Numbered from the stretch's first letter, positions 1-13,519 are shown. The stretch is 64,000 nucleotides of DNA from Mya arenaria (GCF_026914265.1 NC_069136.1:30409201-30473200), one strand, 5' to 3'. The notes: a model not told the origin generated them from the sequence alone. A program made the numbers and translations.

Positions 1-285
1 AATAACTTTCCTCAAGTCTTCGACATATCAAGAGGACGTGTGGTGTGCAAGACCTGAGTCCCTAACACTAAGGTCAAGATCACACTTAGTGTTTGTTTAC
101 AATGGAATGCTGCATATAAAGACAGAGAGTATAGGACAGGTCATGTCCAGGCTGTAACCTTTTCTTGTATAGACAGATTTAAAATAACTTGCCACATGTT
201 ATCCACATACCAAGAAGACGTATCGTGTGCACAACCCACTTGGGGGGGGGGGGCATTCATCACTTACAGTGACAGTTCTTGTTTT
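1..285 (+). repeat. Truncated interspersed repeat, 3' end
   Basis: This is the 3' part of a repeat family whose left side lies outside the window. It matches 41780-42195 over several stretches, including the words ACACTTAGTGTTT, ACAATGGAATGCTGCATATAA and the terminal GTGACAG(C/T)TCTTGTT. It contains an 11- to 12-base G run near 241. The family also ends 46796-47835. It lies in an intron of eIF2A. No coding capacity was seen. Confidence 0.6.
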
Positions 286-687
286 GTTCTTTGTTTCCCA
301 TATGAAGAGTGTTGATAATGCTTAATAAATGACAATTAATACATATTTTTGCAGTAAGTCTTCTGTTAAACTTTCGTAATTTATGTATTAAGGATATGTA
401 TATTGAGTGTGTAAAACAATAATGTGCATGTGAATTTCGTTTGTGGTCACCAAGCCAGACAAGTGGGTTTCCTCCAGGTACTCAAGTTCCCCCACAACAC
501 AAGACCACACTCATGCTTACCTTCGTGCCAACATGAGTAATTAATATAATGTTTCAGTAACTTGTTAATATTTCACAATCATTGAAAAATAAACAAGTTT
601 AAACTAATAATGTGCAGAAGAATGCATCTGTCATGATAGCATTACGTTTGACATGATTATGATAGCCATTGTTGTGTTATTTTCCAG

Positions 688-3600
688 CGTGAAGGTTTAT
701 GACACAGTGAAGAATGAGTTTATTCAGGAATTTCCCCGTCCTAAGGCCTCCTGTATGACGTTCTCACCTAGGGCCTCATTGCTCGTCACTTGGGAACCGT
801 ACACAGGTAAGCAGTTAACAAAGTCTGCTGATAATGAAACTAGTATGCCTTTAGTTTTAATCAAATTGCTGTCTTACTGTAAACATTTTGTTTCATGCCT
901 AAATTTTGAACAGGTATTGTACTCAAATACAAGTAGGCTATCAAAATAGTTTATAATTATATAGTTATGTTCTGATGATTGATTATATTTTATCAAAAAA
1001 TGATTGGTTGGGCCAGAAATTGGAGACAATCGGTTGAATTTCCTCATATTTGATCATTGATTCAACCGGTAAGTTGTTTTTCTTCATTCCTCTCATTATT
1101 TGCATTCAGTTCATTTCTGCCAATTTTCTCCTTCATTGATACATTCGAAAGTGTTCATCAGCAATATGACCGAAAGCAATAACAACACCAGTGCTCCAGC
1201 TAGCCCGTTTTTCAATGGCGCAGCGCCCGTGCCCCTTTTCTTACCGCCCTGCCCTTTTTATGAGTAGTGCCCTTTTCACAAATACTCTATTAGGGCCAAT
1301 TATTCCGTTAGTGCCCTTTTTACTATTGATATCATTATGAAAGAGCAGCAGCCCTTAATCCGCTGTCATAATTTAGACAAATTACGTAATACTTATGATA
1401 ATAGTGATCCCGCTAGGTGTCACCATGCCGCCATTGTCTGCTTAAAATATGCTGTACTGCCCTTTCATCTTCCCATGTGCCTTGTCCAAGTCATATGACA
1501 GCTAAGTGTGTATTTGTGTAGTGAGCAGACGACCTGTGTATTCATAATTGGTCATCTTCTAATCCAATAATTAGGAAGAGCCAAATACGGGAACAACGGC
1601 AGGAGGCGGGGCTATTTAATGTCAGCCAATCAGAATATACATTGAGAACTCGTTCATTCAATCATGAAAGTTCATAAAATGCGATAGAAAATGTGAAGGG
1701 ATGGTGAAAAGAGTTGTCAAGCACAAATCTTTAAAAATAATTATATTGTACTGATGATACTCGCCATTTTAATTAAAAATTGTTGATTTGAAGCAGACGG
1801 TCACTGCCGATTTGTAAACATAAGAAAGGTGGCGCTGACACAATCAAATACCTCATCTTTTCAGTAAAAGTTTTGAAAGTTAATTTCTAAAATATTCATG
1901 ATGAAAATTTCTTTGTTACCCACAAAAATATGTTGATGTTTTATGTAGCATTTATGTACCATGTCTTGTCAAAATTCGCCGAAACCGCCATTTTGTCAGA
2001 ACATTTTTCTGAGTTATTTTTATCAATGCTCTGTTTTATAAGTGATTTTTTAAACCAGGGAAGTGATTTTTATTTTCATTTTCTTCTAAAACATCTGCAT
2101 ATTAAACATTATTTTACCAAAGACAATTAAATAACAGCCAGGCTGAATGTAACATTCGTACCCAATCGCGATCGTACCAAACTAAGATTCGTCCCCAACA
2201 TATATCTTTTTTTTTAAATTTATTTATTTGATTGCTTCAAATGTTTAACTGTGTTTGTTTTTTTCTTCATTTAACATGATTTTTTGGAGAAATATGTGAC
2301 ATTGCACTAAAGAAGATGCCAAACAAGTACAACCATACTACCACAGACAAAAGACAAATTTTAATTTTGATATTAAAACACACCCTTCTAATTTTAGAGA
2401 AAAAACAACAACACCATTTTGTATAAGTCTGAAAATCATGAAAAATGATTTAAATTGAGCATGTAAACAAAACAAATTCTAGGGGCAGACCCGCCCCCCC
2501 CCCCCCCCTTAAAAAAACAACAACAAAAACAACCTTGTGACAGGGATTGACCCCTCCCCCCAATCGCCTCTACACGACTCATGTAGCTTGCCCTTTTCAA
2601 AACTCCACCCTGCCCTTTTCAAATCCTGGCTGGAGCACTGAACACTAAATAATTTCAAACATACACATAACATGTTATAAAGCATAGTTATGGATTATAA
2701 GTTCTTGAACAAGAATAAAACTGTTGTCAAAAACTGATTGCACCAGTTACTTGAGTGGAACCAATTATGGATAGTCAAACTGGAACCGTTGCCCAACGCT
2801 ATCGTTACATGACCTTTGTCTCTTTACCATCATTATAAATTCACATGTACAAGATAATGAGGCAGTTGTTGCTCCTGATAAAAGAAGTAAATATTACCTT
2901 GCTTGAGACTATTACATTGCATGTTTATTCTGCCTTTCCAGTTGACAAGGAAACCCAGGCTGGGGTAGCCAACCTTCACATCTACAATGTGGCCAGCGGA
3001 CAGTGTGTCAAGTCACTTATACAGAAGAAAGTCACATACTGGTATGTTCTGAAGTGGTGTTTTATTTCTAACTATAGGACTTTAGGGATATTGAATACAT
3101 TGCAGTCATATTTTTTATCATCCATGCCCTATGAGGTATGAAAATTGAAATGTATCTATTTACAGTCACAGCAGTACAATGTGTAGCTTTGTTGCTCTAT
3201 TAGTTCGTTTAGAGCATTGTTATAGTGATAAAAGATTTTAAATACATTATTTAAGGGGGAACAATAGCTACCCTTTTGATATAATTATTTTCATGCAGGA
3301 GTCCCAGTTTCTCTGATGATGAGAAAATATGCTGTAGAAATGTCAACAATGAGCTTCACTTCTTTGAAAATGGAAATTTTGGTAGGTGTTCAAATACTTA
3401 TATTGTGTCTTTCATTTGTCTTGATTTTGAGGTTGCTTTATTAGTCAGGATTTAAAGTAAAGCTTAAAAATATTTTATTATTATTTGTCAGTTTAAAAAA
3501 CAACATTTATCATTATTCAAAGTGCATCATGTTTTTTTCCTGGTATCCTGGTTACAAAAATCTTTCAGGATTTGGTAATTGCCAGTAATCTGTTAAAAAG

Positions 3601-6600
3601 ATACATGTTTCATTATTCCCTGGAGTCTATTGGTTGGTTGGACAGGCAGGTAGTTTGTCAGTCTGTTGCATTGTGGATCAAACTACTTCTACAGTTTAAC
3701 ATGATGTTTTCTGTGACTTGGTATATACATTACCATCTGACATTGTATTGAACTGGTGTAGCTAAGCTTTCTAATGTAACAAGGGATTAGGACACTCCAA
3801 CAGTCTCATGGATTAGCTGTATCTTACCCATCATTGATTCAAATATTTTTAGGCCCTAATAGTTGGTTTATCCAGATATCTTCTTATTAATCAATGTACA
3901 AAGCTTATTGCACTGACTTACAGTTTAATCTACAAATATATTTTATCAGGCCTCACAGAGTGTACCTCAGCAGTTTGTGTTTTTTTCTGACCAATTTGTA
4001 GTCAAAATTCAACCCCATGCTTAATCAAAACAAATAAAAAATCCCCAAATAATGTGAAAAATTCCCGATTGAAAGTTGTTCATTGTTTTAAATAAAAGAA
4101 TTAACCCCCCAAACTGGTTTTGTATGGAAGAGTCCATGTTTTCATAAACTAACAATCTTAAACACTTTCATCTTTTCTATATGATTTTCAAAGTATACAT
4201 GTTAATTTCTAGGCTAAAATGACACATTTTTCCCCTTTCCAATCATGATGAAAAAGGTCCTGCTCAAGTATGATAATGGAGGTTGTTTTAACAGTATCTA
4301 AATGTTCTAACAGTTTAAACTATTACACTGTTTCATAAGATATATAAGGAAACCCGTTCCCATGGTGATGGAGCATCGCCTACAAGGTTATTGTGGTTAT
4401 TGTGTGGGAGCCAGGGCCAGATTATTCAAGAAATTCTCAATGGTTGCCATCTAGTTTACATATTTGTTATTACATAATAACTGATGAATGATTGTACACA
4501 GATGAAATCAAGACCAAGTTGCACCTACAGAAGGTAGCAGGCTACAGTTTGTCTGGTGCTGGCCCGCCGTATATGGTGGCAGGCTACGTCCCTGGCGCTA
4601 AGGTAGGAAATCTGGCTTCATTTTTAATATAATTTATGCTTGATCTTCAAGACTCAATCGCCTTGATGTTGGATGCTCTGGTAAAAAGACACTCAACACT
4701 AGGGGTAATTTTGAGAGTACATGAATTATCTGCCCTTGATGAGGCTGGAACCCAGGATATAATGTCATTGTCAGACCTCATTTAAGTAACTGTTGCATCA
4801 TTAAAATGTGGCCGTTAGTCGGTATTTTGGCAATAATGAGTTATTAATGTAGCATTATAGTTCAACTTATTTTGAGGGCAATTGTTTCTTATTTTTGAAT
4901 TTGGGCTTTTATTTTAGGCCTATTACCCATACCGTGGCACAGTTAAAAGTTTATACAAAATGTTTCCATACTTTAGGGTCAGCCCTCTTTTGTACGAGTG
5001 TTCAAGTACCCTAACTTTGGTGGCAATAACGCAGCCATCGCAAACAGAACGTTTTTCAAGGCTGACAAGGTGGAGATGCAGTGGAACAACAATGGGTCGG
5101 CCATGTTGCTATTGACAACCACAGACACATCAGAGTCATCATATTATGGAGATCAGGGACTGCACTATCTGGGAGTTAATGGTGGGAAAATAACTGAATT
5201 GGTTTTTGTGAATTATAATTATTATACCCCCCAAAACAAAGTTTTTTTGGGGGGGTATACTGGAATCGGGTTGTCCGTCCGTCTGTCCGTCCGTCTTTTT
5301 TTTGTCCGGGATTCATCTTTGTCGTTATTGAACGAATCTTTTTCAAACTTTCAAATATTAATGACCATGATGTAAACCTGTGCCTCCGTGGATTTGGTCA
5401 GGATCGCATGATCCTGAGTGGAGTTGTGGCCCCTTAATGAGTTAAATTGGGCAAAATTAGCTTTGTCCGGGATTCATCTTTGTCGTTATTGAACGAATCT
5501 TTTTCAAACTTTCAAATATTATTGACCATGATGTAAACCTGTGCCTCTGTGGATTTGGTCAGAATCGCATGATCCTGAGTGGAGTTGTGGCCCCTTAATG
5601 AGTTAAATTGGGCAAAATTAGCTTTGTCCAGGATTCTTCTTTGAAGCTATTGAACAAATCTTTTTCAAACTTTCAAATATTAATAGCCATGATGTAAACC
5701 TTTGCCTACATGAATCGCATGATCCTGAGTGGAGTTGTGGCCCCTTAATGAGTTAAATTGGGCAAAATTAGCTTTGTCCAGGATTCTTCTTTGAAGCTAT
5801 TGAACAAATCTTTTTCAAACTTTCAAATATTAATAGCCATGATGTAAACCTTTGCCTACATGAATTTGGTGGGAAATAAATGTATTGCCTTGTGCGTTCT
5901 AGTTCATCATTGGATTGATCTTTGATAAAGTTTATGTATGGATAAAGACAGCATTATGGTTCTTATATCAGTTGATACTTATGTTTGGTTGTTGTTTGTT
6001 TGCAGATGAATTTTGAAATGAAATGACGGAATACAAATAATTTAATGGCATGTAACATCAAAATACAATTTTATGGACTAAAGTGAGCATCTTTAAATAA
6101 AACTGTTCATTCCTCTGGCTCTGCAAATATTTCACTGCTTGAAACCCTTAAATTTAAGTAATTATTGGATTTGCTACAGGCTTTGAATTAAAAATTGATG
6201 TGCATTATATATGTCTAGGTGAGAGCAGCCTCGTTCACCTGGGGAAGAATGGACCGGTGTACCATGTGGAATGGAGCCCTAAAAGCACTGAATTCTGTGT
6301 TGTGTATGGATGTATCCTTTCTCTGATGGCCAGCACAGTTTTAAGACAAAAGTTGAAACACAAGTGTGGTACAAATGTCTGCTGGTTGTCTGTGTATTAA
6401 ATTATAAATATTAAATACAATTAATTAAATTCAAGGTTTTTGATTTTTTTTTTTTATACACCTCTGAATCTTAAATTCTTAAGTTAAGCCAGCTTATCCT
6501 TACTTTAAAACTATACAGAGGGTCATAAAGGCCAGGTATTGCTATAAAGTTATCTATACCATATCAATGTATTAATGATATAAATAAGGAGACAAGTCTT

Positions 6601-9600
6601 AATATTAGCTCTCTCTTCAATCCTTGACCCTGTATAATTGTAACATGCTGATATATTAACAACATATGAATAAATACTGTTTAAACCAAAGGCCACTTAA
6701 ACTACATTTTCATGCAGATAAAATAATCGGAAACATCTGAAACATTCAGGTTGTTGTAAACATAGAACATACATGTACATGAGAGTATTGGATCCTTAAC
6801 TCCACCCAGTCATGCCAGCCAAGGTGACAATCTACAACCAGAAGACAGAGCCTGTGTTTGACTTCGGCACGGGACCAAGGAACTTCTCCTTCTACAATCC
6901 ACAGGGAAACAATATCCTTTGCTTAATATGACAGTTGAAGTTTGATGGTAACTGATTTGATCATTGAAATTTAATTTATACAACAGCTTAGTCATACTTG
7001 ATTGAGTGTACAATGTCATTCTTGATAAAACACTGTAAATTACTTGTACATGTAATGGAAAATACTCCAGGGGCCTTTTTTAATTAACATCCTAGTAAAT
7101 CTCGGTCATATTTTGAAATGAATTGTTTAACCTTGACCTTTGTACTTCTTGCATTGTGTGGGTTTGGTAATCTCCGTGGTAACATGGAATTCTGGGACGT
7201 AAAGCAGAAGAAGCTGATATGCCAGGCCACATCACCAGACACGACATCGTTTCAGTGGTGCGCAGATGGTGAACATGTGCTTACAGCTACCTGTGCTCCC
7301 AGACTCCGGGTTGGGAATGGGTAGGTTTAATTTGTGATTAAAGAGATTAAGCAAGGCCTTATGATTAAAATTAACAGAACATAAAAGTCAGAAAACACAA
7401 AAGAAATATGGTTATGGAAAAATGAAGCCAAATTGCGAATTACATGTGATTGTACGTTCATGAAAATATAATTATAATTGAATCAATTATTGATCCATTA
7501 TATCTCCAATAATTGAATTGTAAAAAAGTATCAATTACCAACACTACATTAAATTGTCATATCAGACACCTGTTATTACCCTCTTTCTACAGGTTCCGTA
7601 TCTGGCACTACAGTGGTGCGATGTTACATGAGGAGTTAACAGGCAAAGGGGAGGAACTCTGGGAGGGATTCTGGTGCCCCGCTCCCACTGGCCGGTTCCC
7701 GGAGAAACCAATTAGCTATAGACAGGTTCAGTCTGAAGTAGCTGCTCCTGCACCTCCTCGTAGGTTACAGGCAACTTATGTTGTGTTAAAAATACTAAAT
7801 GGTTGAGTTTGAGTTTGGTTGGGGGTTCTCAAACCTGATAAGTTTTTTACATAGTTTTAAGAATGATGTACTTCCTTTGGGCAGGCAGGCGGCCAGCTAT
7901 TGTCTTCAAACCTATGAACTTAAGTAAGGCTTGACATATCTTGACCAGACTTTGTATATAGGAGGAGATTAAAGATACGGTAACTTTCATGGGATTGCGT
8001 TTTGGGCCCCTACGGTCAAGGTCACAGTTACTTTAGAAAAACGGTTTAAACTAAATAACTTTAGTAAGGGTTCACATATCTCGACCAAACTTCATATATT
8101 GGAAGAGTTTATGGATATCTTGAATGGGATTGTGTTTGGGGCCCCTGGGATCAAGGTCTAGATCACTGTTACTTAAAATAAAAAAGTGGTTGACACTGAA
8201 ATACTTAAGTTACTAAGTTAGGGTTGACAAATCTTGACTAAATTTAGTATTTAGGAAGGGCTTATGGAGGTTTTTCAAGGGATTGCGTTTGAGGCCCCTG
8301 GAGTTAAGGTCAAGGTGTAACTTAAACAGTTGAAACCGAAAAACTATAGTTAGGGTTAACATATCTTGACTAAAATTGATATTTAGGAGTTGATGGAGAC
8401 CTTTCATTGGATTGCATTTACGGCCCCAAGGGTCAAGGTCACTGTTACTAAAAATATTTTTTAAAAAACGGTTGAAACTGAATAACTTTAGTAAGAGTTG
8501 ACATATCTCGACCAAACTTCATATATCAGTGGTCGAATATAGCACAAGCCTACAAGCCCTGCACTGGTATAATGCTTTCCAGGCTTGCTCAAATTCTGGG
8601 TTTTATACAGCAGGGGTTGTTCAAAAATGTAATGCCAAGCATTAGTATATGAATTCGGGCGTGTTCATCCAAAAGACTAATTTCGATGACTGATATATAG
8701 GAAGATTTAAGTAGACCTTTCATGGGAATGCATTTAGGGCCCCTAGGGTCAAGGTCACTGTTACTTAAAATTAAAAAAAATGTTTGGTACTAAATAACTT
8801 TAGTTAGGGTTGACGTATTGTGACCAAACTTGGTATACTAGTATAGGAAGATTTTTATGGAGACCTTTCATTAGGTTTCCTTTGGGGCCCCTAGGATCAA
8901 GGTCAAGGCCAATGTACTATTTTATAAATTTTTGGTACTTAAGAACTTCACCATAACTTAAGTTAGGGTTGACAATTTGTGACCAATCTTAGTATGAGGA
9001 AATAGTTTATCAAGGACTTCCATGGGATTGTTTCTGTGGCCCCAAGGGTCTTGGTCATGGGCAATGTTAATTAAAATTGAAAAACAGTTGAAACTGAATC
9101 GCACAACGAAACCTGAAGTTCTTCGGTCAATCATTGAAAACCTGGTTTCGTGGCATTACAGTGTTTCTTGTTTGTATTGTTTTTAAGTATTCAAATTTGC
9201 CAAAAAATAAGCTGCACTTACTTGCAACAAAGTAAGTTGTTAAGGGTGATGTGATGTTACTTTGTTAGTATATAAATCAATACCTTGATTAAAACTGATG
9301 TGACTGCAATCTGTTTACCGAACATGTACCAAACTGGTACTTTAAATCGGATAAACTTTCTTGGGCTGTATAACAGTATTGAAGGACTATGATCCTAAAA
9401 ATTACATGTTGAATTAAATTTCATCTCCCTAGTAAATGATTTCAGCTACTTCAGTTGAAAGTCTTTGATGAATTTTGGATTTAAGTCAGGTTTAAAAAAT
9501 GACAGTGTGTTGCAGAAGAAGGGCAGGGTGCTTTGGGTAAACAGGACAAATTGTTTAGGGCTGTGAAGAAATGATTCATTTTGAATTTGATATATAATGT

Positions 9601-12600
9601 AAGGAATTGTGTTTAAGACAATTTAAGGGTTTAAACTGCCAAATATTTAAAGTTTGTGATTATTTATAACCATATTATAAGTTTAAATCAAAACAAACAA
9701 AAACAGATTTGATTATCTTATCCATTTAAATTAGGGATGGCAACGAGTAGTAAAATTGGTACTCGAGTACCCGGACAATCTTTCGATCGAGTACTCGGGT
9801 ACTCGATTACTCGGAAAAAATGGATTTGTTTTCGGGAAAGACAAGATCGTGTATACATGAATCGTTCATGACGTATATTGTGCGTTGGTCGTATTATTGG
9901 ACGTTTCATCCTTAAATTAGACTTTCATTATGTACTTCAACAGAAAATTAAATAAAAGGAAAACAAATATTGTTTCGTGCTTGATAATAATGAACGAAAT
10001 ACTTCGTACTGTATTGTTGTTGTTTACCTCATTAATATTCAAAATTCTTTGATTTAACATCAACCAATCAATTGTGATAAACATTACACAAAATAGTTAA
10101 AATACGCCCATTAAGAAATCAATGCTTGTAACGTTCGCTCGTTAGCGTCCATTGTTTGGTGAAAGGTGTCTAATTGGTAAACAATAGAATTGTGTAGTTG
10201 AAAGTTCCGCTATCAAAACTTCGCTAATTAAGATCAGTGCTAATTAGAAATAGGGCCCCTTTGTTGACAGTTTGCAACTCTCAACTAATTCATTAGGGTC
10301 AATTGTGTACACAGCGGGGATTAAAGGGACCGTAAATTGTCCTCTTGGCAACTAACCAGATCTGTTACTTTGTAAATTGTGTATTTTGTGATTTTATAGA
10401 TTTTTTCCGAGTACTCCAGTAGTGATTTGGTACTCGAGTACTCGGACGTTCGATCAAGTACTCGGGTACTAGTTGCCATCCCTAATTTTAATATATGAAA
10501 GCAGAATGGTGTACTTGATGGTCTCCATGAGGGCAGAAGGGTGCTGCCAAAAAAGTTATTAATTGTCTTTACAGCCGGTGCCCAGAAAACCTATGTGCCA
10601 CCATCAATGCGGGGTCGGGAAGGGACCATGCCATCCACGAAACTTCACGAGTATGAGCTTCCGTCCAACATGAAACAGCAAGCCACAGGTACACTCACCA
10701 TAATTTGTCTTTTTGAGAAGCAAGATATTGGTACTTCATAGGCTTTAAGTCTATGTCAGGGATCACTTGAGTCAATAAACAAGATATATACATGAAATCT
10801 GGTTGGTACACATGTTCACTATTTGATTATTCATGATGCATAACTTATGTAGTAGCAAGGCCCATAACTCTCAAAGTAGCATCACCTACAACTCTTGGTA
10901 AAATAATTGTTGTGTAACCCCATGTTTGACTGAGAAAAATGGATCGGCTTGCCATGCTATTGTTCAAGTTACATAAACAATGAAGGTGTTGTCATCCATT
11001 GATTGTCCTATTAATTTTTCATTGGCATTGTGTCATGTCTCAAATGTCAATAATATTAGACGAGCCTTTGGCATGAGCTAAACAAGATTTTAGGGCTAAT
11101 TCATTTACATCATAGACAAGTTTTAATGTTAATGCAAAAAGCTCAGTGTCTTGTTGTTTTTTCAAAATTCATTGACAGTATTCAAACATTGGCTGATACC
11201 TATCTATACTTGCAGATCCTAACAAGCCAATGAGTAAAAACAAGAAGAAGAAAGAAGCAAAGAAGAATAGAGATGCTGATGTGTGTATATGCAACTGATT
11301 GCATAGTTTTAGTTTTTATTTTATTAACGCACTTCCTGGTAAATTTGTCGAATTATACAATTAATAAAAAAATAAGCATAAATACAGGTTTAAACCATTA
11401 TTCGCAGATATAAACTGCAGCAGAGCTAAAACTGACCATTGTTTAATTACTTCACTTTGAGTAACCTTTTAGAAAGTAAGGTCAAATATATACTGGATTT
11501 CAAAGTTGCATATATTTGATTTTGCATAGTAAAAACTTTTTTGTACATTTTTGTCCTGTTTAAAACTGCAATAACATTTTGTAAAATAGTATTTTGATCT
11601 TTTATTTTTCATACAGATTAAATAAGCAGGCACTACCCTTTCAAAGGAGTTAAACATTTTTGTATGATGAACAAAATCTATCATGATGGTCAATTGAATG
11701 GTATTGTTAGAAAAATAGTTTTTTGTAGGATGAATATCCTTAATGCAATAACATACATTCTCATACAAATACATAGTTGTATAGTTTTTTATCACATTTG
11801 TCTATTTTCTGTTCTGTAGAAGGGGGGAGCAAATGAGCAGGCCCCTGCTCCCATGGCAACTGCTGCCCCTAGCAACCCAGCAGCGCCTTCTACAGGTGAC
11901 CCAGAGAAGGACAAGAAGATTAGGAATCTCAGGAAGGTGGGTGGAGTATAACCTTGAGGGTTTAATGTAACCTTGAGGTTATATTAGTGAAAATTATTTA
12001 AAATCGTTGCTAGAAAAAAGGACGTATGAATTCACATAGTATCATTTGGAAATGAAGGAGAATTATTGACCAAAATGAAAACATGGGAGGACATTTTCCA
12101 CGAAAGTTGAGAATTCACTGCACTGGGCAATTTTAGCAGTTTATCGACAGAAAGGAAAAATTTAATATCACTTTATTAAGTCTAATTTATTTTTGCTTAA
12201 TTATGAATACAGCTGTAAGCTGGTATAAATGACTATCAAGTTTATCATGGTGGAAACCAGGGCTGGTGTCCATTTTGAGAGGCCATGAGAAAATACCTCT
12301 GGAGGGGTTCGATTTTACAACCCCTTGGATGGGAAGCAGACAGCTAATACCACTGGACCACTCTCAACCTTCTTTGAATGCACCTTGACTACAACAAACA
12401 TATAACTTTGTAAGCTTCTCCTAAAGTTGAGGGAATTGGCCTGCATTATGTGAACACTGATAGCTCTAACCTAGCTTTTCTCTTATTCAGAAATTACAGC
12501 AAGTTGAGAAGTTGAAGGAGCAGCAGGCAGCTGGGAAGACTCTGGAGAAAAACCAGGTGATCATTAGAAGATTCATCTGAAACAATCATGTTCTTAAGAT

Positions 12601-13519
12601 AATTATTTTCAACGTGTGATTTAAAATTAAACCTCCATCAAATACTTCAGGACTAATTAAACTGGCCATGGAAATGGTTCAAACCATTTCAAATGTTCAA
12701 AGCCAATTGTATAAAACTGGTTTGTTTGGTTTGGTCAAAGTTAGCGAAAATATGTATGGAAGAGTAAATATTATCAAAATAATCACTTTTGACCAATCAA
12801 ATAACTCAAACGTCAAACTAACCAAAGTCAAGCACTGTTTATTCACATATACATAGCAATGTCAGAGGTCAAAGGTTACCAGTAGATCTTGTCAAAGTTT
12901 TATATAATTCGTAGATACTCTTTTGAACAAAAGTTTGTAAATTCAAGGCCTAAGAAAGATCAATTACCAATAGAGTTACTAAGGCTTTTTGACAGAATAT
13001 AGCATATTCTGTCACATTTTTATCTAACTATTATCAATAGGGCTCTATTTTGACGATGTTTTATCATTTTGTTCACATTTTAGTCACACAAAAAAAATCA
13101 ATGAATTATCCTTAACAATGTGACCGAGTCCCTTTAAAATTCAAAATAAAAAACAAACACTTGAGCCATGGTCATTGCCTTAGTGTCGTGCGCAGTAGCA
13201 TCGTCATAATGCAAAAACTTGAGCCTTGGCCATTAGTCCAGAGAACATTTAAGATATTCAATGAAACTTGATACACACATTGCCGGAGAAAAATAAACAC
13301 ATCCTTAGATAAATAGTTTAATTCATGTCTAGTTACGCCCCTTGCTTGACTGATAAATAGGGACAAGCATACGCTTTTGCTCCGTGTTACTCTTATTGGT
13401 AATTATCTTATTGTAATGTAATGAAATGTTCACCATTTTATCATTTTTACCTACAGTTGGAGAAGTTAAAGACTGAGGACTCATTACTGGAGGAGATAGA
13501 AGCCCTGGAAATAAGCTGA
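688..13519 (+). CDS. EIF2A: Eukaryotic translation initiation factor 2A, 5' partial
   Basis: Cytosolic WD-repeat factor that can deliver initiator tRNA to the ribosome independently of eIF2 (family knowledge). Exons: 688-806, 2942-3041, 3299-3381, 4502-4602, 4977-5181, 6219-6311, 6810-6911, 7146-7320, 7593-7759, 10575-10688, 11216-11280, 11820-11936, 12491-12556, 13457-13519 (TGA 13517). All phases join and give 522 codons. Vertebrate eIF2A is about 585 residues, so only ~60 N-terminal residues (first exon or exons) are missing to the left. Family-typical stretches are TFSPRASLLVTWEPYT, RTFFKADKVEMQWN, FDFGTGPRN, GFGNLRGNMEFWDV and ATCAPRLRVGNGFRIWHYSG, all in the beta-propeller. They are followed by a STKLHEYELP linker, a lysine-rich segment (KNKKKKEAKK) and a C-terminal coiled coil ending EIEALEIS. 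All introns are GT-AG except the one after exon 6810-6911, which is AT-AC. Introns carry several transposons. The identification is firm; exon edges come from splice consensus and phase. Confidence 0.96.
1189..2640. mobile_element. DNA transposon remnant with CAGTGCTCCAGC inverted ends
   Basis: The left end CAGTGCTCCAGC and the right end GCTGGAGCACTG are perfect 12-bp inverted repeats. The inner sides share AGCCCGTTTTT- and GCCCTTTTC-like words repeated several times (1240-1320, 2590-2625). AACAC lies directly outside both ends, a possible short target duplication. The ends look hAT-like, but the duplication is not 8 bp. The interior is AT-rich with no transposase. It includes a 66-codon ORF (1930-2130) with no recognisable feature and a C run at 2490-2508. 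It sits in the eIF2A intron 807-2941. Confidence 0.7.
5218..5872 (+). repeat. Interspersed element with palindromic C/G head and 161-bp tandem units
   Basis: It begins with a hairpin (TATACCCCCCAAAAC against a G-rich partner ending in TATA), then CCGTCCGTC repeats. Four tandem units follow, starting near 5303, 5464, 5625 and 5775, each opening TTTGTCC(G/A)GGATTC. Units 1 and 2 are nearly identical, and so are units 3 and 4. It starts 37 bp after the splice donor of eIF2A exon 4977-5181, so the exon's open frame runs into it; this is not coding. Confidence 0.75.
6912..7145 (+). other. U12-type (AT-AC) intron of eIF2A
   Basis: The 5' splice site reads A|ATATCCTTT, the minor-spliceosome consensus. 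The 3' end reads CCTTGACCTTTGTAC|TT, with a U12-type branch motif (ACCTTGAC, branch A at 7136) about 10 nt before the terminal AC. Joining 6911 to 7146 restores the reading frame and the conserved ILALCGFGNLRG strand of the propeller. No GT-AG alternative was seen that keeps that protein stretch. Confidence 0.9.
7870..9160 (+). repeat. Interspersed repeat, ~140-bp tandem units with AAGGTCA words
   Basis: Roughly eight diverged units each read approximately: AACTTTAGTTAGGGTTGAC, then TTGACCAAACTT, GGAGACCTTTCATGGGATTG, GGGGCCCCTAGGGTCAAGG and TCACTGTTACTTAAAAT. The 3' end (9105-9165) has the short palindrome CGAAACC / GGTTTCG. A small unrelated element interrupts it at ~8527-8640. An inverted, decayed copy lies at about 16900-17275. 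Located in the eIF2A intron 7760-10574. Confidence 0.8.
8527..8640 (+). mobile_element. Short non-autonomous repeat (CAGTGGTYGAA head)
   Basis: This sequence starts TCAGTGGTCGAATATAGC and carries AGCCCTGCACTG and CAGGCTTGCTCAAATTCTG. It matches the reverse complement of 23975-24066 in the DNAJC19 intron, so it is a dispersed short family rather than part of the surrounding ~140-bp units. No coding potential; class unknown. Confidence 0.55.
9732..10484. mobile_element. 753-bp hAT-like non-autonomous transposon
   Basis: The inverted ends are TAGGGATGGCAAC at the left and GTTGCCATCCCTA at the right. The subterminal GGTACTCGAGTAC and TACTCGGGTACT motifs are mirrored at both sides (9760-9815 and 10408-10470). 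The flanks ATTTAAAT (9724-9731) and ATTTTAAT (10485-10492) match in 7 of 8 positions, as expected for an aged 8-bp target duplication. No transposase. It lies in the eIF2A intron 7760-10574. Confidence 0.8.
12250..12372 (-). mobile_element. tRNA-derived SINE copy
   Basis: On the minus strand, TGGTCCAGTGG (12350-12360) fits the pol III A box. ATCGAACCCC, about 40 nt downstream, resembles a B box. The following text GGCCTCTCAAAA also occurs in the second copy at 38130-38222. The tRNA-like head is degenerate, so it is a SINE remnant rather than a tRNA gene. Confidence 0.55.

Noticed and set aside
5182..5375. Extension of the eIF2A exon 5 frame past 5181
   Set aside because: The added residues come from the inserted repeat. 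The donor GTGGGA at 5182 and acceptor at 6218 give the conserved protein.
12350..12360. Possible functional tRNA gene at the A/B-box match
   Set aside because: No cloverleaf can be folded by eye; acceptor and anticodon arms are missing, so a SINE remnant is preferred.
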